Shown piece by piece: positions 19,001 to 29,830 of a stretch of 64,000 bases of DNA. This DNA comes from Conchocele bisecta. Taxonomy: Eukaryota > Mollusca > Bivalvia > Lucinida > Thyasiridae. The position numbers and the translations under genes were made by a program. The stretch lies in NCBI GenBank assembly GCA_029237695.1, contig CM055275.1, forward strand, positions 89,578,433 to 89,642,432, read 5' to 3'. The notes below the pieces were generated by a model. It had not been told where the DNA came from and did no database searches. It saw only the letters and a program-made list of their open reading frames with translations. Position 1 is the stretch's first letter. Each line of letters starts with the position of its first letter.

Positions 19001-19749
19001 TTATTTAAACATGGTTTGGGTAAAGGGATATATGAAGAGCCTTTGAGTGGTTCATATTTTGCAATGTTTAAGTACAGTTTAATACAGTGTTCAATCTCTA
19101 GGCCTGATGCTGTATTTGTAAATTTTTCAATCCAAGTTTGCAGATAAGAAGTTTGATTATTATAAAATTCAACTACTTTAGATCCATCAAGAGCAGTGCT
19201 TTGTCCTCCATGGGTTTGTCCGATGACATACTTTCTTTCTCCACCGTTTTCATCTTTGATTTTTTTTAGAGAAATGCCAATTGAAAACTTTATTCCATTG
19301 TATTCTTTTATATCTTGATTGATTTGTTTTATTATAGCAGATTGATTTTCATCGAATAGAACAGAAGGATCTTTATATTTCTTTGCATTGATTTCATATG
19401 ACTTGAAATAAGCACACAATGGCTTGTCAACCAATTTTAATTCTTTTTCACGATTTATGGATCGTGGGCTGGGATTGGTTTTTCACGATTTATGGATCGT
19501 TTGGGCTGGGATTGGTTTTTTTGATCTGGGGGCTGGAATTGGCTTTTCAATCTTTGTTTGGTTAAGTTTCTCTTTCCTTCTTTGCTTCTTTTTTCGACGT
19601 CTTTCCCTACGGTTTTCTTCCACAGATGGTTAAGTCTCTGCTTTGGTCTCTGAAGATTTCAAAGCATCAACCATCTTTCGCAATTGCTCATCATTAATAA
19701 CTCTATCACGATACAGTTTCAGAATATCTTGTACATCTGTAGCGCTCAT
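16006..19749 (-). pseudogene. PolB: Family B DNA polymerase pseudogene, lineage B, full length (E2)
   Basis: The frame begins at ATG 19749 and ends at TAA 16006, about 1,248 codon-equivalents. In order: a basic N-terminus (RRERRRKKKQRRKEK) with repeated KPIPAPR-type motifs; a region with PLPKPCLNKKAI and NECFRWAL; a Cys/His finger (FCQRCLYGF…LLKHKEDC); an endonuclease-VII-like DHCHFTGKYRGAAHKNCN; Exo II FHNLKGYDSH; Exo III YLKTDVVLLAD; motif A DANNLYGWAM; motif B KLMNNAVFGK; motif C YTDTDSLL. Lesions: stops near 19634 and 19486, frameshifts near 19470 and 18712, TAA at 18333, TAA near 16743, a frameshift in an A-run near 16200 and a TGA near 16050. All polymerase and exonuclease motifs are still legible, so decay is fairly recent. 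Confidence 0.9.
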
Positions 19750-19833
19750 TTCTCTTTTTAATCTTTGTTTTATTATAATATTATTTCTTATTTAATAGAA
19801 AAATTATTGTATATATATCCATTCAGATAAACC

Positions 19834-20061
19834 ATGCACGATACAATCAGTGAAAAACTCAATATACTGTGCAACCCATAAATTTAGAGTAAAAAGAATA
19901 TCCCCTTGAAACCATGCCTAGTGTGTGGAAAGTGTACTTGTGCTATGTATCAAGTGTGTGGAAAGTGTGGGGCAAATAGAGTTTGGGCCTTAAAAGGATA
20001 CTATAAAATAGAGAAACCATTCAGACAAGAGTCTGCCAGACTTAGGAAGATTGTGATATAG
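19834..20061 (+). pseudogene. Zinc-ribbon small protein with two early stops
   Basis: The frame runs from ATG 19834 to TAG 20061 (75 codons), divergent from PolB and just inside the right TIR. Codons 16 and 18 are stops. After them the frame reads CLVCGKCTCAMYQVCGKCGA, a dense set of CxxC pairs typical of a zinc ribbon, then VWALKGYYKIEKPFRQE and a basic end. The motif density makes chance unlikely. It may have been a DNA- or RNA-binding regulator of the element. Confidence 0.5.
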
Positions 20062-20087
20062 CGGTTTCGCGGTTCATTGCATATATT

Positions 20088-20445
20088 TTGCTGAAGATTA
20101 TGGTTTTCGTACAAAGCAACTATATAGTTTGGTATATCAAGTATTATTTTGGTAAATTCCTAGTCTCAAAGGCTGAGAAGTTTACAATTGAGATTATGTC
20201 GCAAGATTTTTCATATAAAGTACAAAATACCAAACTATATAGTAGTTTTGTATTTTTATATATTTAAACTTCTAACAACAGGGTCTGAGAACGATACAAT
20301 ATAGATTATGTCGCAATATTTTTCATATAAGTACAAAATACCAAACTATATAGTAGTTTTGTATTTTTATATACTTAAGCTTCTAACCTCAGGGTCTGAG
20401 AACGATACAATATAGATTATGTCGCAGGCGCCTCATAATCTATAT
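20088..20445 (-). repeat. Right terminal inverted repeat of E2
   Basis: This is the reverse complement of 8603-8961, with the same internal ~113-bp degenerate units and the end GTCGCAGGCGCCTCATAAT. A few substitutions separate the two ends. Confidence 0.85.
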
Positions 20446-20489
20446 ATATACAATAAAATGAATATGGCTGTGACTGGAGCGATGGGAAT

Positions 20490-21978
20490 TATGGATTTTA
20501 GGTCCAGTGTAAATTCAGATCAGCCTGTGCATCCACACAGTCTGATCAGGATCTGCGCTGTTCACCATTTTATCGATAGAACACCTTCGAACAAACAATA
20601 TAGATCACTATCAGACTACAGGAGTGTGCTATTTGATCAGGAGCTACACTGGTTACCAATCTTCCTTTCCATTAGCAACCGAAAGCGTCCCGCAATCGAA
20701 TTGGGGTTGAAAGGAAACCAAACCTAGTCAATAATATTATTGAATAAGAGTCTAATCCCCTCGATGGCAGCCTTGACAATAAAAAACAAAAACACAATTT
20801 AACATGTTTGCTTTACAAACAATGTTAATATAAGTCCTCATCGACCTTCATCTTGTGCGGTCGGACGTGAGTCTATACAAAACAACTCAGCATCCCTAAA
20901 CACAGATTGTGGCCAAATATTATCAAAATCGGTGAAGATTTTTTATACGTTATGAGGGATACTGAGGTAGAGTAGCTAGTTATTTCCTTTTGCAAATATA
21001 TTTATAGAGATCCGGTCCTACGTTTTATTTTAGTGTTTGTTTCTTACTGAATAGTGCAAAAATAAAGACTGCGAATATGGTAGATACATCTTTGCAGTCT
21101 ACACTGTTGGTAATATTTAATAATTGTAAAAATATAGTGTAGTCCCGGATCATATTGAATAGATAAATAGGATGAATCTGGTCGACACTAGTAGAAACCA
21201 ATATAATGGCTCCTGTACCCAACAAATCGTGATACATTCGCGCTTTCGACAAGCAATAAGGTTTAAAGCATAGGTTACTGTAGACTTTAACATGTAGTTT
21301 CGGGTTATGCTTTTATTGTCAGCCGGGTCTCGTTTCAACTTCTATTTGTAATTTTGCTCATTTAACATCAAAAGTTTATACATGTATTGCTACCACTCGA
21401 CAAGACGGTTCAACTGAGTGGTAACAACATACACTTTAGTTGAAGTAGGGATGGGGTGGGGGTGGGTGGGTACCCCTTGCCTTCGCCGGGTGCTTCCGAC
21501 GTCCTGCACATAATATAACCATGTGTACTTGAATAGTCGCTAAATCCCAGAATTGTAGAGCTCTGAACATGTTGTTTGGCTGCCGGTTTTGGGAGTACAG
21601 TGGAACTTCTCTACACCTGACACCAAGCAAAGATCTGTGATCTTACTTTATCATGTTTATAGGTTTCCTAGTCGTTTATTACGAAACATTTATTTCTCTA
21701 TGGGAAAATATTTGGAAATTGACTCCGAAACATAGCTAGATAGCTTGGAGATGATCTAATTAAGAAAACAAAAGTTAAATTTTAAAAATCAGTCCAGTAT
21801 TTCTGAAATTCTAAAGAATTCCCCCCTGTTAAATCCCCATAAACATCTTCCCTCTGGGGATTTAACATGGGGAAATTGTTTTTTCGCAATAAAATCAATA
21901 TTTGACCAAATTTCACGAAATGAAAATTGAAGGCTCATTCTCAAATTTTCCATTAATTTAATAATACTATCGAAAAAA
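20490..21978 (-). repeat. Right arm of the outer inverted repeat around E2
   Basis: This is the reverse complement of 5050-7487 without the 5676-6433 insertion. It includes a G-rich run (21450-21475) and the CAGGACGTCGGAAGC block. The outermost part (to about 22034) is a fold-back family also seen at 43480-43966. No gene is seen. Confidence 0.75.
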
Positions 21979-22094
21979 ATATTGGTTTTGAATTGTTTTA
22001 TGGCCGCAACATTTGGGCAGCTTTCGCGAAACATACTTACATGTATAGTTAAAATGCCTGTTCATGATCGCATGACACACACACATGTCTAAGA

Positions 22095-22450
22095 ATGGTC
22101 ATCTGCTGGATTTACAGCGAAACCTCTCTAAACCGGACACCCTGGGAAGTAAAAACCTCTCTAAACCGGACACCCTGGGGACCTCCCAGGGTGTCCGGTT
22201 TAGAGAGGTTTGACTGTATGTGGGTTTTCGTTTTATACACTGCAAATGTTATATCAAGCGAATTCACTGTTTTATTTGATAACATTTGAAGGCGGATTTT
22301 GTTATTTTTTGTTGCTACCAGGGTGTTCGGTTAGAGAGGTTTCACAGTCGATGAATGCCTTCTTGCATTTATTATGCCAAATACAGTTATCGTTTATCGA
22401 GACCTCCCAGGGTGTCCGATTAGAGAAGTTTCACAGTAGCTGAAAGCCTT
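22095..22450. repeat. Cluster of CCTCTCTAAACCGGACACCC transposon-end fragments
   Basis: The motif appears twice in direct orientation (22123, 22155), once in inverted orientation forming a near-perfect hairpin (to 22215), and twice more diverged (22318, 22405). The same core forms the 54-bp satellite at 52977-58593. Confidence 0.65.
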
Positions 22451-22609
22451 CTTGCATTTATTATGCCAAATAAGGTTATCGTTTATCGAGACCTCAAATA
22501 AAATGGTGCAATTGGTTTATGTATGTTCGTCTACTGTGCATGAACGTAAAAACCACAACTTGGATATCTGACACATCATCTGAGATCACTTTACGGCGCA
22601 CCGCAGGGA

Positions 22610-22790
22610 CATGGAATATTTTTCATCAATTCGTTCCTTCAATTTAACAATTCGTTCCCTCCAATTAACAATTCGTTTCCACGAATTAACAATTCTCGTT
22701 CCCACGAATTAACAATTCGTTCACACGATATAGCAATTCGTTAAATTGAGGGAACGAATTGTTACTTCGTGGGAACGAATTAATACAAAT
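22610..22790. repeat. Short tandem and inverted AACAATTCGTTCC repeats
   Basis: Five to six degenerate units are followed by inverted copies (GGGAACGAATTGTT). No gene in 22450-22829. Confidence 0.6.
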
Positions 22791-22828
22791 AGAATGATGC
22801 GTCCCCTGCGGGTCTCGGTACACTTTAA

Positions 22829-23520
22829 CCCTTAGACTGTTACTCACAACAATTGTCGTCTGCTGTTGCTTTTATATCATGCCTTATTTCTCAATAAAAA
22901 CATGCTTTGACAGCACTTCAGAATCATTTTCAATGGAAATGATTCTCAAATGCTGTCAAAGCATGTTGTAAATTATTATAAAGTGTTGTTAAAGCATGTT
23001 TTTGATGATAAAAAATGGAAAATAGAAAACAAACAGCAGACGACAAAAAAAATAAGATTGCTGTAACATACAGCGACCATTTTATTCTTAAACATGTAAA
23101 ACCTCATATCTCCAATACAAACGTCTAACGAACAAACGAAGCTCACGTGATTAGTTATATTATAATACTCGTACAACTTGAAGACAACGGTACATTATTA
23201 CGCAATTGGTAGGCCGCACTTGATCATGTAAGTAGCATTTTAATTAATTGTTTTAACATGCAACGCCCGATGTTGGTTTTTATATAGATGATCTTACATG
23301 AGTGATGATTTTCCGCTGTCTTATTTTTTTTTTTGTCTACTGTTATTTTCTATTTTCCATTTTTATCATCAAAAACATGCTTTGGCAGCACTTTAGAATA
23401 ATTTGCAACATGCTTTGACAGCACTTCAGAAACGCTGTCAAAACATGTTTTTATTGAGAAATAAGGCAAGATATATAAAAAAACAGCAGACGACTATTGT
23501 TGTGAGTAGCAGTCTAAGGG
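22829..23520. mobile_element. TTAA-flanked piggyBac-like miniature element
   Basis: It begins CCCTTAGACTGTTACTCACA after TTAA and ends in the inverse (CAGTCTAAGGG) before TTAA. The terminal inverted repeats are about 230 bp, and the centre is ~250 bp of unrelated sequence. TTAA targets and CCC/GGG ends are the hallmark of piggyBac. No transposase is present. Confidence 0.8.
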
Positions 23521-24157
23521 TTAAACGAGTTTCATCTTTCCTGATTTCGAGTTTCCGAGTTGCCGACTTTCCGAGTTTCTTATGAAATCAGTCAATGAGT
23601 TTAATAAATATCATATTAAATCAACACAGCTGGTATATTATTTGTATTGCACATCATCATCATTTGAATTTGTATTGATTACCTAACATTTTTATTCGGC
23701 CGCTAGCGAAGAATTATACAACCGACTTCCACATTCCAGCTTTTATGCAAATGAGCATATGTCGGTCGCAGCACATATTTTGCGAGTTGAACGTTTTAAA
23801 AACACGGGTCTTACGCCATAACAAATAGCTAGTTCCAACAGCTTGATCGCATTTTCATTTTTAAGTGTAATACTATGGAAGGTAATATCCGCCATAATTC
23901 CATTAGGCTCGATGCTTGCTTGCTGATGACATTCTAAGTTATATCCGTCTTATTACAATTCTATGTGGCTTGATGCTTGCTGACTGGTGCCATTACAACT
24001 AACTTTCATGTTATTGTATTCGTCATTCGTGTTTGTGACATTTGAAATCTTCTTGGTTGTAGTCTAAATTGCATGTGCATTTGGATTGATGCTTTATTCA
24101 TTCACACTGTTTCAAGTGACATCAGGAGTTCCATTATTGATTATTGCATCGCTGTTT
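23521..24157. other. Repeat-derived spacer
   Basis: Contains degenerate copies of a unit around GGTAATATCCGCCATAATTC and GATGCTTGCTTGCTGATGAC, which recur at 26155-26340 and inverted at 26400-26780. No gene is seen. Confidence 0.5.
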
Positions 24158-24483
24158 TGCCTAAACACCCCAAACACCCTAAACACCCCCAAAGGCTGGA
24201 AAAGGCTTCAAAGGCTACAAAGGCTGTTCGAAGTTACTTGTACGTCCGTTAGCGGATATTTATACCATACATTGTCATTGAATTGACTGAATTAGTATGT
24301 GTTATGATAATGTTAATCATTTTAATCATTTGAATGCAATAATCTACCACAAATATACGTGTTTTTGGTAAATTATCTAAACGCGCACCTGCGCCGATCG
24401 GGCCGCGCAGAATTGGACAAAGAGTGATTAACACCTCTTAACATATCGTATAGCAGGTGCAGCTGAACACCGATTATATTTAT

Positions 24484-24660
24484 CAGGCCCGTAGCCAGAC
24501 CTGTTTGACGGGGGGGGGGTCGTTTCGAAGGCCCAAGGGGCCAGATGTATCTAGGGGGTTCTAAAAAAGTGGACATCGAGGCTAAAAAAGTGGACCTCCA
24601 GGCTGGGCGGGGGGGGGGGGGGGTCGTCCGACCGCTCCGACCCCCCTGGCTACGGGCCTG
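24484..24660. mobile_element. Miniature element with CAGGCCCGTAGCCAG ends
   Basis: Perfect terminal inverted repeats CAGGCCCGTAGCCAG and CTGGCTACGGGCCTG enclose G-rich tracts. The repeat is nested in the larger element. The superfamily is not determined because no clear target duplication is seen. Confidence 0.7.
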
Positions 24661-25664
24661 CTTATTGCATTATTATTAATATAAGTCAATGATCGATCAA
24701 CGACATTCACTTAAACATGCTTTATGTATCAACACATTACGTGAACATAGGACGAATGCCGAATTTTGAGACATCAGCTAGTTATCTACCTTGAATACGG
24801 TCATACAAAATATGTTTATGAGCGCTACCTACGGCTCTGCAACGAATATTTTCTCAGATTGCGGAAGCAAAATCTTTTATTTACACGGCCGAATAAACGT
24901 GTAACTAATTGTAAAATACATTTACGCTAGCTGACATGTTCCCGTCAATTAACCCATAGTATTTAGCACAGTTTATTCCACGAACATTTTACTTCCCGTG
25001 TCCTGTATTTGTAATTAACGTAATTACGTCAATTATTGGCAGTAAACTGTTCCTATTGAAATTTAAAATTAAGCATTTTATTTTCTGTGACGGGAGATGC
25101 TGGTACTGGAATAATAAAGTAGGCAACAGGTAGTTATATAAATTATAAGAAAAACGGGTGGAATAGTTACACAATTACGTGTTTATTTTTCGAAGTGACA
25201 TTGTAACACCATACATTTCATTTTTCATTTAACACAATGTGCGTACATCACGTGCGGATACTGAAACGTTTGCAAACTGATAATTACAGATGCACACATA
25301 CGAGGGTAATCCAACATATATAGTGAAAATGGCTCAGTATTATCATCACCGTGTTCATGACCCTTGACGTATGTGATTTCATTCAGGTATATGCACAATA
25401 TATCAACTTATATTCGTTTTCACTATTTATTGGATGACCCTCGTATATGCACATACTAAATTATATTTATAGATAAAATACGACCGCTTAATGATTATGG
25501 GTCCAGCTTGTGACACATTTAACAAGCCCAATTGTGCATGGTCAGCTGCACAGTAATATTCATTACTATGCATTGTTTCATTACTATGCATTGTTTCAAT
25601 TTGTTTGGCATTGTAGTTCGTAGTTATCGATTATTTCGTTTGAATAACCATAGTAAAACTATCA

Positions 25665-25805
25665 ATTGGGTACACAAATAATAATGATTAATAATAATAA
25701 TAATAAATAAATAATGATTAATAATAATTAATAATATGTATAGACTATTAATAATAATAATGAATATTAATAATAATACAAAGTAATAATAATGCAATAA
25801 TGCAA
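25665..25805. repeat. AAT/ATTA microsatellite-like tract
   Basis: Low-complexity AATAAT and AATGATTAAT repeats. Confidence 0.8.
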
Positions 25806-26154
25806 TAAGTATAATTGGTGTTTAGCTGCTCCTGTTAAAAGATATGCTAATAGGTGTTAATCACTCCAATTCCGCGCGGCCCGATCGGCACAGGTGCGCG
25901 TTTAGACAATTTACCAAACCACGTATATTTGTGGTGGATTATTGTATTAAAATGATTAAAATTCATAAAATGATCATAACACATAATAATTCAGTCAATT
26001 CAATGAAAATGCATGTCATAAATATCCGCTAACGGACGTACAAGCAACATCGAACAGCCTTTGCAGCCTTTGTAGCCTTTTTCAGCCTTTGGGGTGTTTA
26101 GGGTAACCATCAATAAACCACGCCCCTTGACAACAACAATTGCAACAGTAATTT

Positions 26155-26780
26155 GGGAAGGTAATATCCGTCATAATTCTATGTGACTTGATGCTTGCGT
26201 GCTGATGACATTACAACTTATATTCATGTTATTTTATTCGTCATTTGTATGTATTACATTTGAAAACTGCTTGTTGTAATTGTATTTGTCTTTCTTACAT
26301 GTCCATTCTGCTGATTGCTTTGTTCATTCGTCTTATTTACATTACAATTATTGATACGTCCTTATTCGTGTGTCTGTTTTATTGCACTAAGCATTTGCAA
26401 TAGAAAGTAAGAACAAAGCACTTAGCACTTTGAATAAGGCCGAAAGCAGTAAGGATAAATGAATGAAACATCAAGCCAAATGCGCATGCAATAAAGACAA
26501 ATATATATTACAAACAAGATGATTTCAAATGTCATAAATACAAATTACGAATAGAATAACATGGATATAAGTTGTAATTCCATCAGCAGGCAGGCACCAG
26601 GCCACATAGAATTGTCATAAATACAAACGGTGAATGCAATAACACGCATAGAACGTGTAATGTCATCAGCCAGCAAGCATCAAGCCACATATAATTGTAA
26701 AAAGACGGATAGAACTTAAAATGTCATCAGCCAGCAAGCATCATGCCAAATATAATTATGGCGGATATGACCTTCCATAT
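26155..26780. repeat. Inverted copies of a GATGCTTGC-containing dispersed repeat
   Basis: 26155-26340 reappears inverted within 26400-26780, with several tandem sub-units ending GCCAGCAAGCATCAAGCCA. No coding function is visible. 26780-27260 holds further repeat pieces, including the GACGGTTCAACCGAGTGGTAAC block shared with 21395. Confidence 0.55.
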
Positions 26781-27605
26781 AATACATGTAAATGGTTTGT
26801 TTGCTTTTGTTGTGCTATTTATTTTGTTATTGAAAACGTTTCCGTATGCCGCTAATGTAACCCTTTGTTGTATGGGCATGATAATGTGTTATTCCACAGT
26901 CTGCGTTAATCTTGCCAATAATGTCAATGTTTTTCAATATGCTTGAATAGTGTGCTTGAAGTGAAGCAGCTTGATTGGCTGAGAATAAGCACATGCTACA
27001 TCTCAGACTCAGCCAATCAAATTGCTTGAATGCGAGTTGAGATTGCCAATAGATGTTCAGAAACGTTGACATCTGGGCAAGATTAGCGCTGGCGGTTGTG
27101 GCGGCGAGACGGTTCAACCGAGTGGTAACAACATACATTGTGGGTGGGCACTGGGGGCACCCACGAGATTCGCCGGACCAATGTTATGATGCTTCCGGAG
27201 CCCCTGCACAGTGTAATAACCAAAGTATATTAACAAAGTATATTAAAGTATTAAAATCATAATAAACTAGTGTGCATTATATGCAAATGAGCTCACTACA
27301 TAAAACATGTCTGTGATCAATAAAACTTCAGTGTATGGTGTTGTGATTATGCAATAAATGCAGCCTAACGTATGTGATGATGTGATATGGTATTTATTTA
27401 ATAAACTCGTTGACTGGCCGGTTTCCATTGTCTCGTTTCTTACGAAATCAATAAACGTGTTAAATACATATCATATTACGTAAGTCAACACTGGTATTTA
27501 ATATATGACTACGTCTTTCAGTCATTCTTCATTGACCGAAACACGGCCACGTGATTATCTACAAATTGAATTGTAGACCTCTGAAACGGTTTGTTTACGC
27601 GAATA

Positions 27606-28128
27606 TATGGTGTACAAACGGGGTCAAAACTAAAGTTACAGGTGCAGCTATAAAAATATACAGGTGCACCTGTAAATACAGCTGCAGCTGTAAAAATACA
27701 ATTTAGTTTTGACCCTGTTCGTACACCATATGGTGTACGAACGGGTCAAAACTAAATTTACAGGTGCAGCTATAAAAATATGCAGGTGCACCTGCATTTT
27801 TACAGCTGCACCTGTAAATGTATAGCTGAACATGTAAATTGTATAGCTGCAGCTGTAAATGTATAGCTGCAGCTGTATTTTTATAGCTGCAGCTATACAT
27901 GTATTTTACTTGTGCAGCTATACATTTACAGGTGCAGCTGTAAGAAATGCAGGTGCACCTGCATATTTTGTAGCTGCACCTGTAAGTTTGGTTTTGACAA
28001 AATTAAATTGTATTTTTAAAGGTGTTTACAGCTGTATTTGTATAGCTGCACCTGTAAATTACAGGTACACCTGTATATTTTTATAGCTGCATCTGAACGT
28101 TTAGTTTTCACCCCGTTCGTACACCATA
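27606..28128. repeat. Inverted-repeat element packed with CAGCTG/CAGGTGCACCTG palindromes
   Basis: The outer inverted ends read GGTGTACAAACGGGGTCAAAAC and the inverse near 28105-28128, with an internal inverted copy at 27705-27760. Between them are about two dozen short palindromes of the AGCTGCAGCT and CAGGTGCACCTG type. Short ORFs across it are artefacts of the repeats. Confidence 0.65.
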
Positions 28129-28129
28129 C

Positions 28130-28600
28130 GAATAAGCGATACCGGTTTGAAATGTGTTTATTCATGTAAACCAAACCTATTGTTCACCTCCTTAGAGCGC
28201 ATGCGTAAAGCTGACACATGTAATTGACATTGTGTTTACACTGTTAATGACTTCCCGATCGTATGAATATTCGTGGTACGGGTCATATAATAAAACAATT
28301 CTAGTATTTGTGTAGTTCTACGTGAGATTTATGGCATTTGTTCATTTTACGTTTTCGTTTTATCCCGATATCAGTGGTTGTACCTGTGGAAATGGGGCTT
28401 ATAGCTACTGTTGCAAGTATTGATTTTTGTTTACTACAACGCATTCGCAGATTTATATGTTACATTGGAATCTCTTTTTATCCCGTCAACACAGTGCGTA
28501 TGTGCCGTGAAATACTGTGCCGTGAAACATTTTTGATATCCAGTCAATACTATTTTTTCATTTTAAAGCCATTTTTAGGTGTTGACGGGATAAATAGAAT
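28130..28600. other. Unassigned intergenic sequence
   Basis: An 89-codon plus-strand ORF at 28338-28607 is hydrophobic in part but has no recognisable motif and runs into the next transposon. I see no supported gene here. Confidence 0.4.
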
Positions 28601-28601
28601 A

Positions 28602-29304
28602 CAGTAGAAACTCCGAATACTGGACCCTCTAAATACCGGAATCCTCCCGAAACCGGACAATTTTCATAGTCCCGATTTAATTCCTTCTTTATTCAATGTA
28701 ATAAAACCCTCTGAATACCGGATCCTCTGAATTCCGGAAACCGGACGATTTTCCAAAAAAAAAGAACACTTTTCAGCATAATTTTATCTCTGCATACCGG
28801 CCGGATCAGAATCGCTAAAATCACCAAGCGCGCCCGCGGCAGGAGATAAATTTCACACAATGGTCGTGATGGATTTCATGTCAGACAGGTGTGATAAGAG
28901 AGACGTTACGCATTTCACACGGTTCACAAGTCAAGGATGTTTTGTGTCTGACAACCTACAAATATTTCCGAGCATGTGATCGACGCGTGATATTGGAAAA
29001 CCGACCAATAAAACCCGACTTTCGTCAAAACAAAGATAGATACTCGATATTTACATTTACAAATCGGGCCGTGTTTGGTCTTGAATTAAATAGCGAAAAA
29101 CATGCCGCTATTTTCCATTGAAGACTTAAATCGATTGATGCGGCTGTAATTGACGACGGAAGGTATATGTAAGGTAGTTATGAGGTCAAATAATCATTGA
29201 AAATTGCCGATTAGTCTACTAAAAACCACTAAAAACCGGAAACCTCTCTAAACCGGACTTTTTATCCGGTCCACAGGCTGTCCGGTATTCGGAGTTTTCT
29301 ACTG
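28602..29304. mobile_element. Non-autonomous TA-flanked transposon (CAGTAGAAACTCCG ends), copy 2
   Basis: TA at both borders, ends CAGTAGAAACTCCGAATAC and GTATTCGGAGTTTTCTACTG. The interior is about 90 percent like 5676-6433 by eye, including the GATCGACGCGTGATATTGG block. Confidence 0.8.
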
Positions 29305-29306
29305 TA

Positions 29307-29436
29307 GTAGGTTAGTGCCGTGAATGGAAACAAATATCTGGCGCGGCACGGAAACAGGATGTGCTCGGCAGAGCCTCGCCCATCCCGTTTCCTGAGCCTT
29401 GTCATATATTTTTTCCCATTCACGACACTAACCTAC
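29307..29436. mobile_element. 130-bp TA-flanked miniature element
   Basis: Terminal repeats GTAGGTTAGTGCCGTGAATG and the inverse, TA on each side. It abuts the preceding transposon, sharing its TA. Confidence 0.7.
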
Positions 29437-29506
29437 TATTCTATATAAACCAGTCACCATGGGAAGTCCCATTGTGTCCAGTATAGAGAGATTCCGCTGT
29501 AAATCA

Positions 29507-29830
29507 GGGCCCGGTTGCGCAAAGCTTCTGTTAGCTTAACAGACTGTCCAATCCTTAGCATTGCTAAGGATTTAACAGTATGTTAAGCTAACAGACGCTT
29601 TGTCAAATTGAGCACCCGGGCCCAGGCGATATTCAAGATGTTTTCTTGAATTTTCAAGATCTTTTCTTGAATTTTCAAGAAAAGATCTTGAAAATTCAAG
29701 AAAAGAACTTGAAAATTCAAGAAAACAACTAAATTCAAGAAAAGAACTTGAAAATTGAAAATTCAAGAAAAGAACTTGAAAATTCAAGAAATAACTTGAA
29801 AATTCAAGAAAACATCTTGACAATATGAGC
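29507..29830. repeat. Palindromic GGGCCCGG element and TTCAAGA tandem array
   Basis: 29507-29623 is a palindrome with GGGCCCGG-type ends and GTTAGCTTAACAG arms. 29625-29830 is a run of ~21-bp units alternating AATTCAAGAAAAGAACTTG and its complement. Confidence 0.7.

Larger units (their letters stand above)
8603..20445 (+). mobile_element. Maverick/Polinton-like virus-derived element E2
   Basis: The element is bounded by inverted repeats (8603-8961 and 20088-20445) and carries the two hallmark genes of Mavericks/Polintons, an rve integrase (plus) and a protein-primed type PolB (minus). It also has a set of presumed virion genes. I could not find an FtsK-type packaging ATPase or an adenain-like protease, both of which standard Mavericks carry. 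All genes of the replication side are broken, while four central genes are open. At about 11.8 kb it is shorter than typical 15-20-kb Polintons. Confidence 0.75.
24158..26105. mobile_element. Long-TIR element (CCTAAACACCCC ends)
   Basis: Inverted arms lie at about 24158-24452 and 25826-26105 and share AAAGGCTGnAAAAGGCTnCAAAG-type runs, AACGGACGTAC and GATCGGnCCGCGC. The 1.4-kb interior has no ORF of note. A smaller palindromic-ended element is nested at 24484-24660, and an AAT-rich microsatellite lies at 25665-25805. Confidence 0.6.
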
